Source: JBHIYN01 sp041984235
GTDB taxonomy: Bacteria > Pseudomonadota > Gammaproteobacteria > Ga0077536
Assembly: GCA_041984235.1 (NCBI GenBank)
Contig: JBHIYN010000004.1
Span: forward strand, 62,001 to 126,000
Reading direction: 5' to 3'
Length of the DNA: 64,000 nucleotides
The notes under the pieces were generated by a model. That model was not told the DNA's origin. It searched no databases and saw only the letters and a program-made list of their open reading frames with translations. Below, piece after piece: positions 17,445 through 26,159 of the stretch (within the stretch, counting starts at the first letter, position 1; each line of letters starts with the position of its first letter). A program made the position numbers and the translations under genes.

Positions 17445-19589
17445 TCAGGTGGTCAGGCGGCGGTAGATGTCGGCCACCTTGTAGGGCAGCTTCTGCACTT
17501 CGTCGATGACCGCGTAATTGGCGGTGCCGTACATGTGCGGCAGGTATTCCTGGGCTTCGTTGTCGATGGTGATGCAGAAGGCGTGGATGCCGCCCTGCTT
17601 GAGCTCGAGCAGGGCGTGGCGAGTGTCCTCGATGCCGTACTTGCCCTTGTAGCCGCCGTAATCCTCGGGACGGCCATCGGACAGGGTGATCAGCAGCTTG
17701 GTTCGCGCACGGGTGTCGTGCAGGAGCTGGCCGAGATGGCGGATGGCGACGCCCATGCGGGTGTACGCCTTGGGCCGGATGCCGCTGATGCGCTGGCGCA
17801 CGTCGCTGGTGTAGCCGTCGCTGAAGTCCTTCACGCGGTAGACCTCGCAGCGCTTGTTGGTGCGACCGGAGAAGCCGTAGATCGCATAGCGATCACCGAG
17901 CATCTCCAGCGCCTCGCACAGCAATACCAGCGACTCGCGCTCGGCGTCGTTGACCCAGCCGAGCGTGGAGCCGCTCATGTCGACCATGAACATAACCGCG
18001 ATGTTGCGTTCCTGGTTGCGGTAGCGGGTGTAGACGTACTCGCTCATCTCGCGGCCGCGCGCGAGATCGGCATAGGCCTCGATGAGGGCATCGAGGTCGA
18101 TGTCGTCGCCGTCCGACTGGCGGCGCTGCAGGCGCGATTCGCCGAGCACCGCTTCGAAGGTCTTCTTGATCGACTTGAGGATGCCGCGGTGCTTGTCCAG
18201 GGTTTCGTCGACGAAGCTCTCGTCGCCGGGCGGCACCGCCAGCTCGCGCAGCGTGCAGAATCCTTCGCGGAAGCGCTGCCGCACGCAGTCCCACTCGCGG
18301 TAGCTGAACGTGCCGCGGGCGTCGGCGTCGAGCTCCGCGTCGTCGCCGCCTTCGCCGTTCTGTGGCAGCAGCTCGTCCGAGTAGTCGCCGAGCTCGACGG
18401 GATCGAGGTGCTCGTCCGGGATCTCGCCGAAATCCTGCATGATCGAGCCCATCAGGTCCTCGAGATGCTCGGGCAGGTCGACCGTTTCGCCGTCGATGCT
18501 GATCTGGAAGCTGGCCTCGGCGCCTTCGCCGCTCTCGTCCTCGGTCATCTGGATCTCGACCATCTGCTTCTGCGCCTGGTCGCCGCCGGTGCCGGTCTCG
18601 GGGGCGTCGTCGTCGCCGCGCAGCTCGTTCATCGCGCGCTGGAAGGCCGCCTTCTCGCGCTCGATGCGGGCGAACAGCGCCTGGCGCACCTTGTTGGCGT
18701 ACATTTCGCCCTGGTAGGGCTGCAGTGGCGGCAACGCCAGATCGGTGAAGTCGTCGAGCAGGGCGAGCGTGTCCTCGGCCTCGGCGCCCGGTTTGGTCAG
18801 CGCCGCGGCGCGCTCGCGCCATTGCGCCCACAGCTCGACGTCGATCGGCGCGTCGAGCCGGAAGTAGTCGAGCTCGCGGCCGAGGCCGGGCAGGTCACGT
18901 GCGAGGCAGGCGTCGAGGCGAATGCATTCGAGGCGGTTGAAGATCGGCAGCACGGCCTCGGTATCGAAGTGACGGATCAGGCGTTCCACGACCTGGTAGC
19001 GCCAGGTGCCGTACCAGGTCTGCGCCCACAGGTGCGCGGCGGTCAGCTTGTACAGGGTGAAGTTTTGCTCCGGCATGGGGAACAGGTTGACGGCGTCGGG
19101 CAGGTACAGTGCCTCGGTGTCGGTGAAGGTGTCGGCATCGCTCGCGATACGCAGCTCGCGCCCGCCCAGCCCGCGCACGAAGTGGCGCAGGAACACGTTG
19201 GCCTCGTCGAAGCCGCAGCGCATGTGGCGGCTTTCGTAATCGCTGGCCCAGGTGTCGACGTCTTCCAGGACCTCGATCGCGAAGCCCAGCCCGCGGTTGT
19301 CGAAGGTCGCCATGGCCTCGTCGATCCAGGCCTGCACGCCGGGCCGATCCATTTTGCCGATGGCGGCGGGGACACGGCTGATAAAATGCGCGGCAAGCTC
19401 GTTGTTGGAGCGCGCCACGAGCTCCGCCCATTCGTAGACGAAATCCTGGTCGGGTGGCGCGAGTGCGGCGATGCGCGAGACCATGTCCTCGACCTGGCTG
19501 TGGCGTGCCAGCGCGCCGGCGGTGAACTTCTCGAGATCCTTGCGGATCCGGATGCGGTTGAGAAAGTTCTGGCGTGCTTCGTCGGTCAT
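17445..19589 (-). CDS. CbbO/NorD-type protein with C-terminal VWA domain
   Basis: A 714-residue soluble protein. The N-terminal two thirds are helical, with a strongly acidic stretch (about residues 325-425, many Asp/Glu). The C-terminal von Willebrand A domain has a complete MIDAS motif, DMSGS, from D537, plus TLSDGRPEDYGG. CbbO/NorD proteins work with a CbbQ/NorQ AAA+ ring to activate a target enzyme (RuBisCO, nitric oxide reductase or others) by remodelling it. The upstream gene on this strand is the matching ATPase. Neither RuBisCO nor nor genes are in the window, so the target is unknown. Confidence 0.85.
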   Translation of the reverse strand: MTDEARQNFLNRIRIRKDLEKFTAGALARHSQVEDMVSRIAALAPPDQDFVYEWAELVARSNNELAAHFISRVPAAIGKMDRPGVQAWIDEAMATFDNRGLGFAIEVLEDVDTWASDYESRHMRCGFDEANVFLRHFVRGLGGRELRIASDADTFTDTEALYLPDAVNLFPMPEQNFTLYKLTAAHLWAQTWYGTWRYQVVERLIRHFDTEAVLPIFNRLECIRLDACLARDLPGLGRELDYFRLDAPIDVELWAQWRERAAALTKPGAEAEDTLALLDDFTDLALPPLQPYQGEMYANKVRQALFARIEREKAAFQRAMNELRGDDDAPETGTGGDQAQKQMVEIQMTEDESGEGAEASFQISIDGETVDLPEHLEDLMGSIMQDFGEIPDEHLDPVELGDYSDELLPQNGEGGDDAELDADARGTFSYREWDCVRQRFREGFCTLRELAVPPGDESFVDETLDKHRGILKSIKKTFEAVLGESRLQRRQSDGDDIDLDALIEAYADLARGREMSEYVYTRYRNQERNIAVMFMVDMSGSTLGWVNDAERESLVLLCEALEMLGDRYAIYGFSGRTNKRCEVYRVKDFSDGYTSDVRQRISGIRPKAYTRMGVAIRHLGQLLHDTRARTKLLITLSDGRPEDYGGYKGKYGIEDTRHALLELKQGGIHAFCITIDNEAQEYLPHMYGTANYAVIDEVQKLPYKVADIYRRLTT

Positions 19590-19641
19590 GATGGCGGCCG
19601 CCCGCCGGCACGGAGCCGCGGGCCGATGTGTTGCTGGTGCT

Positions 19642-20454
19642 TCAGAACACCGAGCGGCTGAGCTCGTGCACCGCGCGCAGCATGTCCTCGTCGTCGGTCA
19701 GCGCCTGGGCGATGGCGGTATCGGTGGCGATGACGGCGCTGATGTCCTCGTGCATCAGCTTGGCGGCGTTGACCAGCAGCCGCGTGCTTGCGCCCTCGTC
19801 CAGCCCGCTGCCCTTGAGGTTGCGGGTCATCTGTCCGAACTTGACCAGGCGCTTCGCGGTCGCCGCATCGATGCCGCTCTCCTTCTCGATGATGGTCTGC
19901 TCGAGCTCCGCTTCCGGGTAGTTGAACTCGAGCGCGACGAAGCGCTGGCGCGTGCTCTGCTTGAGATCCTTCAACACGCTCTGGTAGCCGGGGTTGTAGG
20001 AGATGGCGAGACAGAACTCGGGCGGCGCGGCGATCAGTTCGCCGAGCTTCTCGATCGGCAGCAGGCGACGGTCGTCGCACAGCGGATGGATCACGACCGA
20101 GGTATCCTTGCGCGCCTCGACGATCTCGTCCAGGTAGCAGATGCTGCCCGAGCGCACCGCGCTGGTCAGCGGACCGTCGACCCACACCGTTTCGCCGCCG
20201 CGCACGAGGTAGCGCCCGATGAGATCGGAGGCCGTGAGGTCGTCGTGGCAGGCGACGGTGACCATCGGCCGCTCGAGCTTCCACGCCATGTACTCGATGA
20301 AGCGCGTCTTGCCGCAGCCGGTCGGCCCCTTGAGCAGTACGGGAAGCTTGTTGCGGAAGGCGGCGGCGAAGACCTCGACCTCGTCGCCGACCGGCGCGTA
20401 GTACGGCTCTTCGGTGACCGCACTCTGCTGCGTGCGGATCGCTTCGATGGTCAT
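19642..20454 (-). CDS. CbbQ/NirQ/NorQ family AAA+ ATPase
   Basis: A 270-residue MoxR-type AAA+ protein. Walker A is GPTGCGKT (K49), Walker B is ICYLDEI, and SYNPGYQS plus the DLKQSTRQRF arginine segment are characteristic of CbbQ/NirQ. It should form a hexamer that drives conformational change in a client enzyme through its VWA partner, encoded 52 nt downstream. The ATG at 20454 is chosen over an upstream in-frame ATG because MTIEAIRTQQ matches the family start and a GGAG lies 10 nt before it. Confidence 0.9.
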   Translation of the reverse strand: MTIEAIRTQQSAVTEEPYYAPVGDEVEVFAAAFRNKLPVLLKGPTGCGKTRFIEYMAWKLERPMVTVACHDDLTASDLIGRYLVRGGETVWVDGPLTSAVRSGSICYLDEIVEARKDTSVVIHPLCDDRRLLPIEKLGELIAAPPEFCLAISYNPGYQSVLKDLKQSTRQRFVALEFNYPEAELEQTIIEKESGIDAATAKRLVKFGQMTRNLKGSGLDEGASTRLLVNAAKLMHEDISAVIATDTAIAQALTDDEDMLRAVHELSRSVF

Positions 20455-20468
20455 GGATGGCGCTCCGA

Positions 20469-20505
20469 TGCTCTGAATTGGTGCATTTTTGGCAGGCGCA
20501 TTGTA
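20469..20505 (+). promoter_or_regulatory. NtrC-like site and sigma-54-like promoter before the Amt fusion
   Basis: TGCTCTGAATTGGTGCA (20469-20485) resembles the NtrC-type dyad TGCAC-N7-GTGCA, with TGC/GCA ends and an intact right half. It is followed by TTGGCAGGCGCATTGTA (20489-20505), which has TGGCA, the right spacing and TTG but GT instead of GC at -12. Nitrogen control would suit an ammonium transporter. The two sites are unusually close, so one or both may be fortuitous. Confidence 0.35.
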
Positions 20506-20630
20506 CATCAGCGCACCGCGATCGCTCTCTCGGCCGCCATTCGCGCGCTGGCACGACCTTTGCCCTCAAGCGATGGAGTCAGCGTACCGACACTTACGCT
20601 GACGTCAACCTCGCGGCCCGGAAGCCACGC

Positions 20631-23600
20631 ATGAACAAAACCGAACTCGACATCCTGTGGGTGCTCGTTGCCGCCGCACTCGTGCTCGTCATGCAGGGCG
20701 GCTTCCTGTGCCTGGAGAGCGGACTGACCCGCACCAAGAACGCGATCAACGTGGCGATGAAGAACATCGTCGACCTGACGCTGGCGGTCGCCCTGTTCTG
20801 GCTGTTCGGTTTCGGCCTGATGTTCGGAGAGGACGTCAACGGTCTGGTCGGCGGATCCTACTTCGTGCCGGATGTCGGCAGTGGCGATCCCTGGCTGTCG
20901 ACCTTCTTCATTTTCCAGACCATGTTCTGCGCGACCGCTGCGACCATCGTCGCCGGCGCGGTGGCCGAACGTACGCGCTTCGACGCCTACATCTTCATCA
21001 CCATCATCGTGACCGGGTTCATCTACCCGGTGTTCGGGCACTGGGCGTGGGGCGCGGCCTGGGGCGACGGCCACGGCTGGCTGGGCGCGCGCGGCTTCGT
21101 CGATTTCGCCGGCTCGACCGTGGTCCACAGCGTGGGCGGCTGGGTCGCGCTGGCGGCGGTGCTCATCGTCGGGCCGCGCAGCGGCCGCTTTCGCGACGGT
21201 GTGGCGCAGCCCATCCCGCCATCCAACCTTTCGGTATGCATGCTCGGCCTGCTGCTGTTCATCGTCGGCTGGATCGGCTTCAACGGCGGCAGCACGCTCG
21301 GCATGACGCGTGCGATACCCGGTATCGTCGCCAACACCATCATCGCGGCCGCGGTCGGCGCGATTGCCGCGTCACTGTTGCGACCAGGCCTGTCAACGAC
21401 GATGGACTCGGCCACTGCCATCATCAACGGCGGCCTTGCCGGCCTGGTCGCCATAACCGCCGGCTGCCACGCGGTGACCGCGGTGGAGGCGGCCGCGATT
21501 GGCGCTATTGGGGCGGCCATCATGCTCGCCTGCGATCGCGCTCTGGTCACCCGCCGCATCGACGATGCGGTCGGCGCCATTCCCGTGCACCTCGGTGCGG
21601 GCATGTGGGGCACGCTCGCGGTGGGGCTGTTCGGCGACCTCGATACCCTGGCCACGGGGCTCGCGCGCTCGCAGCAGGTCGCGGTGCAGCTCGAGGGCAT
21701 CGCGGTCTGCGCGGTGTGGGCCTTCGGTATCGCGTTCCTGATCTTGCGCCTGCGCGGACCGCGTTTCCCGCTGCGGGTCAGCGCCGAAGCCGAGGACGTC
21801 GGCCTCAACGTCGCCGAGCACGGCGCGCGTACGCCGATCCTGGACCTGCTCGAGATCATGGAGCGCCAGCAGGCCAGTGGCGATCTCTCGCTACGCGCGC
21901 CGGTGGAGCCGTTCACCGAGGTCGGGCAGATCGCGGGGACCTACAACCGAGTCGTGCAGGCGCTGGAGGCGGCCACCGCGCAGACCAAGCAGATCGTCAA
22001 GGACATCCGCGACGGCATCATCACCTTCAGCCGCGACGGCACGCTGACCAGCCTCAATCCCGGTGCGGAGAAGCTGCTGTGCCTGGACGCGGCCAGTTCG
22101 GTCGGCAAGCCGCTGGCGGTCGCCCTGCGCGCCGGCGGCCTCGACCTCGGTACCCTCGACGTCGGCGCGCTGCACGCCGGCCGCGCGGCCGGCAGCGCGC
22201 CGCGCCGCTACGAGATCTCGCGCGGCGACCGGGACGAGGACCGTGCCGTGCTGGAGATGACGACCTTCGAAACCGACCTCGACGGCGAGCCGACCTTTAC
22301 CGCGTTGGTGCGCGACATCACGGAACGCCGGCGTTTCGAGGACCAGCTGTTCAAGGAGAAAGAGCTCGCCCAGGTGACGCTGGAGTCGCTCGGCGAGGGC
22401 GTCATCACCACCGATGCGCGTGGCGCCATCACCTACGTCAATCCCGTTGCGCAGGAGATTACCGGCCATGCCCAGCGTAACGTACTGCGCCAGTCCCTGC
22501 GCGAAGTGCTCATTCTCACCGACGAGGACAGCGGCGAGCGCGTGGCGCTCGGCGGCGGCGGCGACGCGGTGTGGCGGGTCGAGCGGCACGACTCACTCAA
22601 GCTGCGACGCAAGGACGGCAGCGAGGTCGTGGTCAAGCTGACCGCGGCCCCGATCCGTGATCGCGAGTTCGAGCCCATCGGCACCGTGATCGTGTTCCAG
22701 GACGTATCCAAGGCGCGCGAACTCGAGCGCCAGCTCACCTACCAGGCGTCGCACGACCCGGTCACCGGCCTCATCAATCGTCGCGAATTCGAGCGCCGGC
22801 TGCGCGAACTGATCAACCAGGCACGTACCGATCGCTCGCACCACGTGCTGTGTTACATCGACCTGGACCAGTTCAAGCTGGTCAACGACGCCTGTGGCCA
22901 CAATGCCGGCGACGAGCTGTTGCGCCGGCTCAGCGGCATGCTGCACGAGCAGCTCCGCGCCAGCGACACCCTCGCGCGGCTCGGCGGCGACGAGTTCGGC
23001 ATCCTGTTCAACAGTTGCACCACCGAGCGCGGCATGGCGCTGGCCGAGCAGGTGCGCGAGGCGATCGAGCATTTCCGTTTCAAGTGGGGCGAGGGCATCT
23101 TCTCGGTCGGATCCAGCATCGGCATCGTCGGCATCTCGGCACACGCTGCGGGATCGACGGAAGTCATGAGCATGGCCGATGCGGCCTGCTACGTGGCCAA
23201 GGATGCCGGGCGCAACCGCGTTCACCTGCACCAGCCGGACGACCAGGACACGCTCGAGCGCCGCGGCCAGATGCAGTGGGCGTCGCGCATCCAGCAGGCC
23301 ATCGACGAGGATCGCCTGCGCCTCTACTACCAGCCAATCATGCCGCTCGACGCGGCCCGCGGGCTGGAGACGCACTACGAGATCTTCGTGCGCCTGCTGG
23401 ACGAGAACAACGAGCTGGTCTCCCCGGGAGCTTTCATTCCCGCCGCCGAGCGCTACGACCTGATGAGTGCGATCGACCGCTGGGTGGTGAGCAACACGTT
23501 GGCCTTCATGGGCGCGACCGGCAGCGAACCCTCGAACTTCGCGATCAACCTGTCCGGCTCGTCGATCACCAACAGCGATTTCCTCAACGCCATCCACAAG

Positions 23601-24032
23601 CAGATCCTGCATTACCAGGTCAGCCCGGAGCGCATTTGCTTCGAGATCACCGAGACGGCGGCGATTGCGGATCTGGCCAAGGCGCGGGTGTTCATCAACG
23701 AGCTGAAGATGCTCGGCTGCCGTTTCGCGCTCGACGATTTCGGTTCGGGGCTATCCTCGTTCGGCTACCTCAAGACGTTGCCGGTCGATTTCCTCAAGAT
23801 TGACGGCATCTTCGTGCGCGACCTGCTCAAGGATCCGATCGACAAGGCGCTGGTCGAATCGATCAACAACGTCGGACACCTGATGGACCTGCAGACCATC
23901 GCCGAGTTTGTCGAGAGTGCAGCGGCACTGGAGGTCCTGCGGGAAATCGGGGTGGACTTCGTGCAGGGCTACCACATTGCCGAACCGCGACCGCTGGCGG
24001 AGCTGCAGGCGGTCGCGACCTGGCCACGCTGA
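20631..24032 (+). CDS. Ammonium transporter fused to PAS-GGDEF-EAL signalling domains
   Basis: A 1133-residue fusion. Residues about 1-400 are a full Amt/Mep/Rh channel: QGGFLCLESGLTRTKNAINV, and both pore histidines, H166 (STVVHSVGGW) and H320 (VHLGAGMWG). A linker with VEPFTEVGQIAGTYNRV leads to two PAS-type segments (about 450-690). The GGDEF domain has an intact GGDEF at 785-789. The EAL domain has E917 in YEIFVRLLD (EIF in place of EAL; the catalytic Glu is kept), DDFGSG and FLKIDG, so hydrolysis is plausible. It probably senses or moves ammonium and sets c-di-GMP level at the membrane. The start at 20631 is where the Amt N-terminus begins. It is divergent from cbbQ. Confidence 0.92.
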   Translation: MNKTELDILWVLVAAALVLVMQGGFLCLESGLTRTKNAINVAMKNIVDLTLAVALFWLFGFGLMFGEDVNGLVGGSYFVPDVGSGDPWLSTFFIFQTMFCATAATIVAGAVAERTRFDAYIFITIIVTGFIYPVFGHWAWGAAWGDGHGWLGARGFVDFAGSTVVHSVGGWVALAAVLIVGPRSGRFRDGVAQPIPPSNLSVCMLGLLLFIVGWIGFNGGSTLGMTRAIPGIVANTIIAAAVGAIAASLLRPGLSTTMDSATAIINGGLAGLVAITAGCHAVTAVEAAAIGAIGAAIMLACDRALVTRRIDDAVGAIPVHLGAGMWGTLAVGLFGDLDTLATGLARSQQVAVQLEGIAVCAVWAFGIAFLILRLRGPRFPLRVSAEAEDVGLNVAEHGARTPILDLLEIMERQQASGDLSLRAPVEPFTEVGQIAGTYNRVVQALEAATAQTKQIVKDIRDGIITFSRDGTLTSLNPGAEKLLCLDAASSVGKPLAVALRAGGLDLGTLDVGALHAGRAAGSAPRRYEISRGDRDEDRAVLEMTTFETDLDGEPTFTALVRDITERRRFEDQLFKEKELAQVTLESLGEGVITTDARGAITYVNPVAQEITGHAQRNVLRQSLREVLILTDEDSGERVALGGGGDAVWRVERHDSLKLRRKDGSEVVVKLTAAPIRDREFEPIGTVIVFQDVSKARELERQLTYQASHDPVTGLINRREFERRLRELINQARTDRSHHVLCYIDLDQFKLVNDACGHNAGDELLRRLSGMLHEQLRASDTLARLGGDEFGILFNSCTTERGMALAEQVREAIEHFRFKWGEGIFSVGSSIGIVGISAHAAGSTEVMSMADAACYVAKDAGRNRVHLHQPDDQDTLERRGQMQWASRIQQAIDEDRLRLYYQPIMPLDAARGLETHYEIFVRLLDENNELVSPGAFIPAAERYDLMSAIDRWVVSNTLAFMGATGSEPSNFAINLSGSSITNSDFLNAIHKQILHYQVSPERICFEITETAAIADLAKARVFINELKMLGCRFALDDFGSGLSSFGYLKTLPVDFLKIDGIFVRDLLKDPIDKALVESINNVGHLMDLQTIAEFVESAAALEVLREIGVDFVQGYHIAEPRPLAELQAVATWPR

Positions 24033-24125
24033 GCACGGTTCACCAGGACCCGCGCCGCGCTTGCAGGGGAGGGGGCAAACGGGCAATTTGGGCGCTTGTC
24101 CGTTGCATTCCGGAGGCTGCCAGCG

Positions 24126-24527
24126 ATGCTCGAGAAGCTCAATCCACCTGCCATGGTGGCGCCGTTCAACGACGCCTATCACCACGTCGTCGTGATTCCG
24201 CCGGGAGCGCGCGTCGCGCACGTCGCCGGGCAGGTCGGCCTGCGGCCCGACGGCACCCTGCCGGATGACCTCGAGGGCCAGGCCGAGCAGGCCTGGCTGA
24301 ACCTCATGACGGCCCTCGCGGGGGCGCGCATGGGCGCGGAAAACGTCGTTAAAATAACCGCTTACCTCGTTGATGCGGAAGACTACGCGGCCTTCGCCGC
24401 AGCCCGTGCCCGGCATCTCGGCAACGCGCGGCCGGCGTCCACGGCGGTGCTCGTCCAGGGCCTGCTCAGGCCCGAGTGGCGCTTCGAGATCGAGGCCGTT
24501 GCGGCAGCCCCGGCGAGCGCTGCATGA
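24126..24527 (+). CDS. RidA family protein
   Basis: A 133-residue RidA/YjgF/UK114-family protein: VAHVAGQVGLRPDGTLP, the GARMGAENVVKITAYLVD block and a C-terminal RFEIEAVA. Classical RidA deaminates reactive enamine/imine intermediates from PLP enzymes; the conserved Arg of that subgroup is not obvious here, and the LRPEWRFEIEAVA end is more like other RidA subfamilies, often found in catabolic clusters. GGAGG 9 nt before the ATG supports this start over the upstream in-frame one. A hairpin follows the gene. Confidence 0.85.
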   Translation: MLEKLNPPAMVAPFNDAYHHVVVIPPGARVAHVAGQVGLRPDGTLPDDLEGQAEQAWLNLMTALAGARMGAENVVKITAYLVDAEDYAAFAAARARHLGNARPASTAVLVQGLLRPEWRFEIEAVAAAPASAA

Positions 24528-24593
24528 GTCTGAATTTGCGCGGCTTTCCGGTGGACTGCCGGCGCGGCGGCGTAGTAACCTGAGGACAAGATC

Positions 24594-24613
24594 GGGGCGC
24601 GCTGCCGCGCCCC
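24594..24613 (+). terminator. GC hairpin between ridA-like and luciferase-like genes
   Basis: GGGGCGCG-CTGC-CGCGCCCC: a perfect 8-bp stem with a 4-nt loop. No U tract follows, so it may weaken read-through or protect mRNA ends rather than terminate fully. Confidence 0.3.
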
Positions 24614-24641
24614 GCCGACCACGATTCCAGGGGAAGAGATT

Positions 24642-25865
24642 ATGGAAGTTGGAGCGTTTTACCTGCCCTCGGTGGGCAAGATCGAAGACATCAAGCAGGG
24701 CATGGCGGGCAAGCGCACGGAGCTCTACCAGCAGATGCTGCGCGAGCTGACCGAGCAGCTGCAGTACATGGACGCGAGCGGGTACTACGGCTGCGGGTTC
24801 ACGGAGCACCATTTCCACGTGGAGGGTGAGGAGGTTTCGACCAACCCGGTGATCCTGGACCTGTACTTTGGTCTGCAGACGAAGCGGATGAAGTTCGGTC
24901 AGCTGGGTAACGTGCTGCCGTCGCAGAACCCGATCAACCTGGCGGAGAACATCGCGATGGTGTCGCAGATGCTGCAGGGACGGGTTTTCGCGGGCTTTGC
25001 GCGGGGTTACCAGCCGCGCTGGGTGAACGTACTGGGGCAGAACGTTGGGCTGTCGGAGCCGGCGTCGGGGGAGGATTACGAAGAGCTGAAGCGCTCGCTG
25101 TTCGAAGAGCACTTCGAGATCATCATGAACGCGTGGAAGAACGACACGTTCAGCTTCCAGGGCAAGCACTGGCAGGTGCCGACGAAGGACATCAAGTGGG
25201 CGGCCGCGGAGGTTGCGTGGAACTACGGGCAGGGGTGCAACAAGGACGGCTACATCGAGGAGATCGGGATTGCGCCACCGACCTACGAGAAGCAGATCCC
25301 GGACATGTTCATGCCGTTTGCGACGTCGGAGCGTTCGATCAAGTGGGGCATGGAGCGGGGCATCGTCCCGGTGACGATCATGACGCACTACGACGTGGTG
25401 AAGGATCATTTCCGTGCGGGCATGGAAGCGGCGCAGGAGGCGGGTTTTGACTACAAGTTCGGCCAGGGCATGGCGATGAGCCGCGAGGTGATCGTGGCGG
25501 AGACGGACGCGAAGGCGGAGGAGATTGCGCGCGAGGCGGGGTCGTTCATCTGGAACAACTTCTTCGTGCCATTTGGCTTCAACGCGGCGATTGCGGCGCC
25601 TGGCGAGGGACCGTTCGACATTCCGGCGACGTTCGAGTCGCTGGTGGAGCGAGGCCTGCTGATCCACGGCAGCCCGGACACGGTGAACCGCAAGCTGGAG
25701 GGTCTGCTGAAGGAGCTGCCGGTGGACTACTTCTGGATGTTCATCTACAACCACATGCCGCACAGCGCGTGCATGAAGAGCCTGGAGCTGCTGACGGAGA
25801 AGGTGTGGCCGAACTTCACTGACAAGATCAGCGCCGGCAGCGCGCCGGTCGCGGCCACGGCCTGA
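24642..25865 (+). CDS. LLM-class flavin-dependent oxidoreductase (luciferase-like)
   Basis: A 407-residue bacterial-luciferase-fold monooxygenase: FTEHHFH near residue 50, KFGQLGNVLPSQNPINLAEN, RVFAGFARGY and a C-terminal HGSPDTVNRKLEGL. These enzymes use reduced flavin (FMNH2 or F420H2) and oxygen; reduced flavin must come from a separate reductase, not adjacent. GGGGAAGAG precedes the ATG. Codon use stands out: alanine is almost always GCG, valine GTG and threonine ACG, whereas neighbours mix in GCC, GTC and ACC. The last dozen codons return to the local style. Horizontal origin or special expression is possible. The substrate is unknown; similar enzymes sit in hydrocarbon and terpenoid catabolic loci. 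Confidence 0.88.
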   Translation: MEVGAFYLPSVGKIEDIKQGMAGKRTELYQQMLRELTEQLQYMDASGYYGCGFTEHHFHVEGEEVSTNPVILDLYFGLQTKRMKFGQLGNVLPSQNPINLAENIAMVSQMLQGRVFAGFARGYQPRWVNVLGQNVGLSEPASGEDYEELKRSLFEEHFEIIMNAWKNDTFSFQGKHWQVPTKDIKWAAAEVAWNYGQGCNKDGYIEEIGIAPPTYEKQIPDMFMPFATSERSIKWGMERGIVPVTIMTHYDVVKDHFRAGMEAAQEAGFDYKFGQGMAMSREVIVAETDAKAEEIAREAGSFIWNNFFVPFGFNAAIAAPGEGPFDIPATFESLVERGLLIHGSPDTVNRKLEGLLKELPVDYFWMFIYNHMPHSACMKSLELLTEKVWPNFTDKISAGSAPVAATA

Positions 25866-26159
25866 ATCTGTTGGTTCGCGACCGCGCGCGGCAATCCGCC
25901 TTCCTGGTCCGAGTGCTGTGGCACAGGGAGCGCCGTTGCCGGCCTCTACGTCCTTGCAGTGGCGCCCTTCCCCCGCCGGCGCCGCTGAACCCTTGCGGGC
26001 GCGGTGGCGTGCTTCCTCGCTGGTTGCTCTGACTGGTGATCGCCCGTCCGCACTTTTTATTCAGGAACCCCGCATCCGGTTCGGCTCCCGTACGGGTGAG
26101 CCGGGTGCGGAAAATGGCAGGGACGCCGGAAACCTTGTTAACCAACTCGAAAGAGGATC
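25866..26159. other. Intergenic region before the DUF1329 gene, with hairpin
   Basis: 294 nt with no supported gene. It contains ACTTTTTATT (26052-26061) and a dyad with CGGCTC (26082-26087) and GAGCCG (26098-26103) enclosing the palindrome CCGTACGG. The last 15 nt hold the GAGG ribosome binding site of the next gene. It could serve as terminator plus promoter region. Confidence 0.35.

Noticed and set aside
17535..19661. A 708-residue plus-strand open frame antisense to the VWA gene
   Set aside because: Leu/Ala/Val/Arg-rich with no motif; the VWA/MIDAS protein on the minus strand is convincing.
23379..23387. EIF in place of EAL considered as evidence of an inactive phosphodiesterase
   Set aside because: The catalytic Glu is retained and the other EAL-domain motifs (DDFG, KIDG) are intact; such variants occur in active enzymes.
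26060..26110. Dyad region considered as tRNA remnant or attachment site
   Set aside because: It lacks an acceptor stem/T-loop layout and there is no integrase nearby. It is better seen as a simple hairpin.
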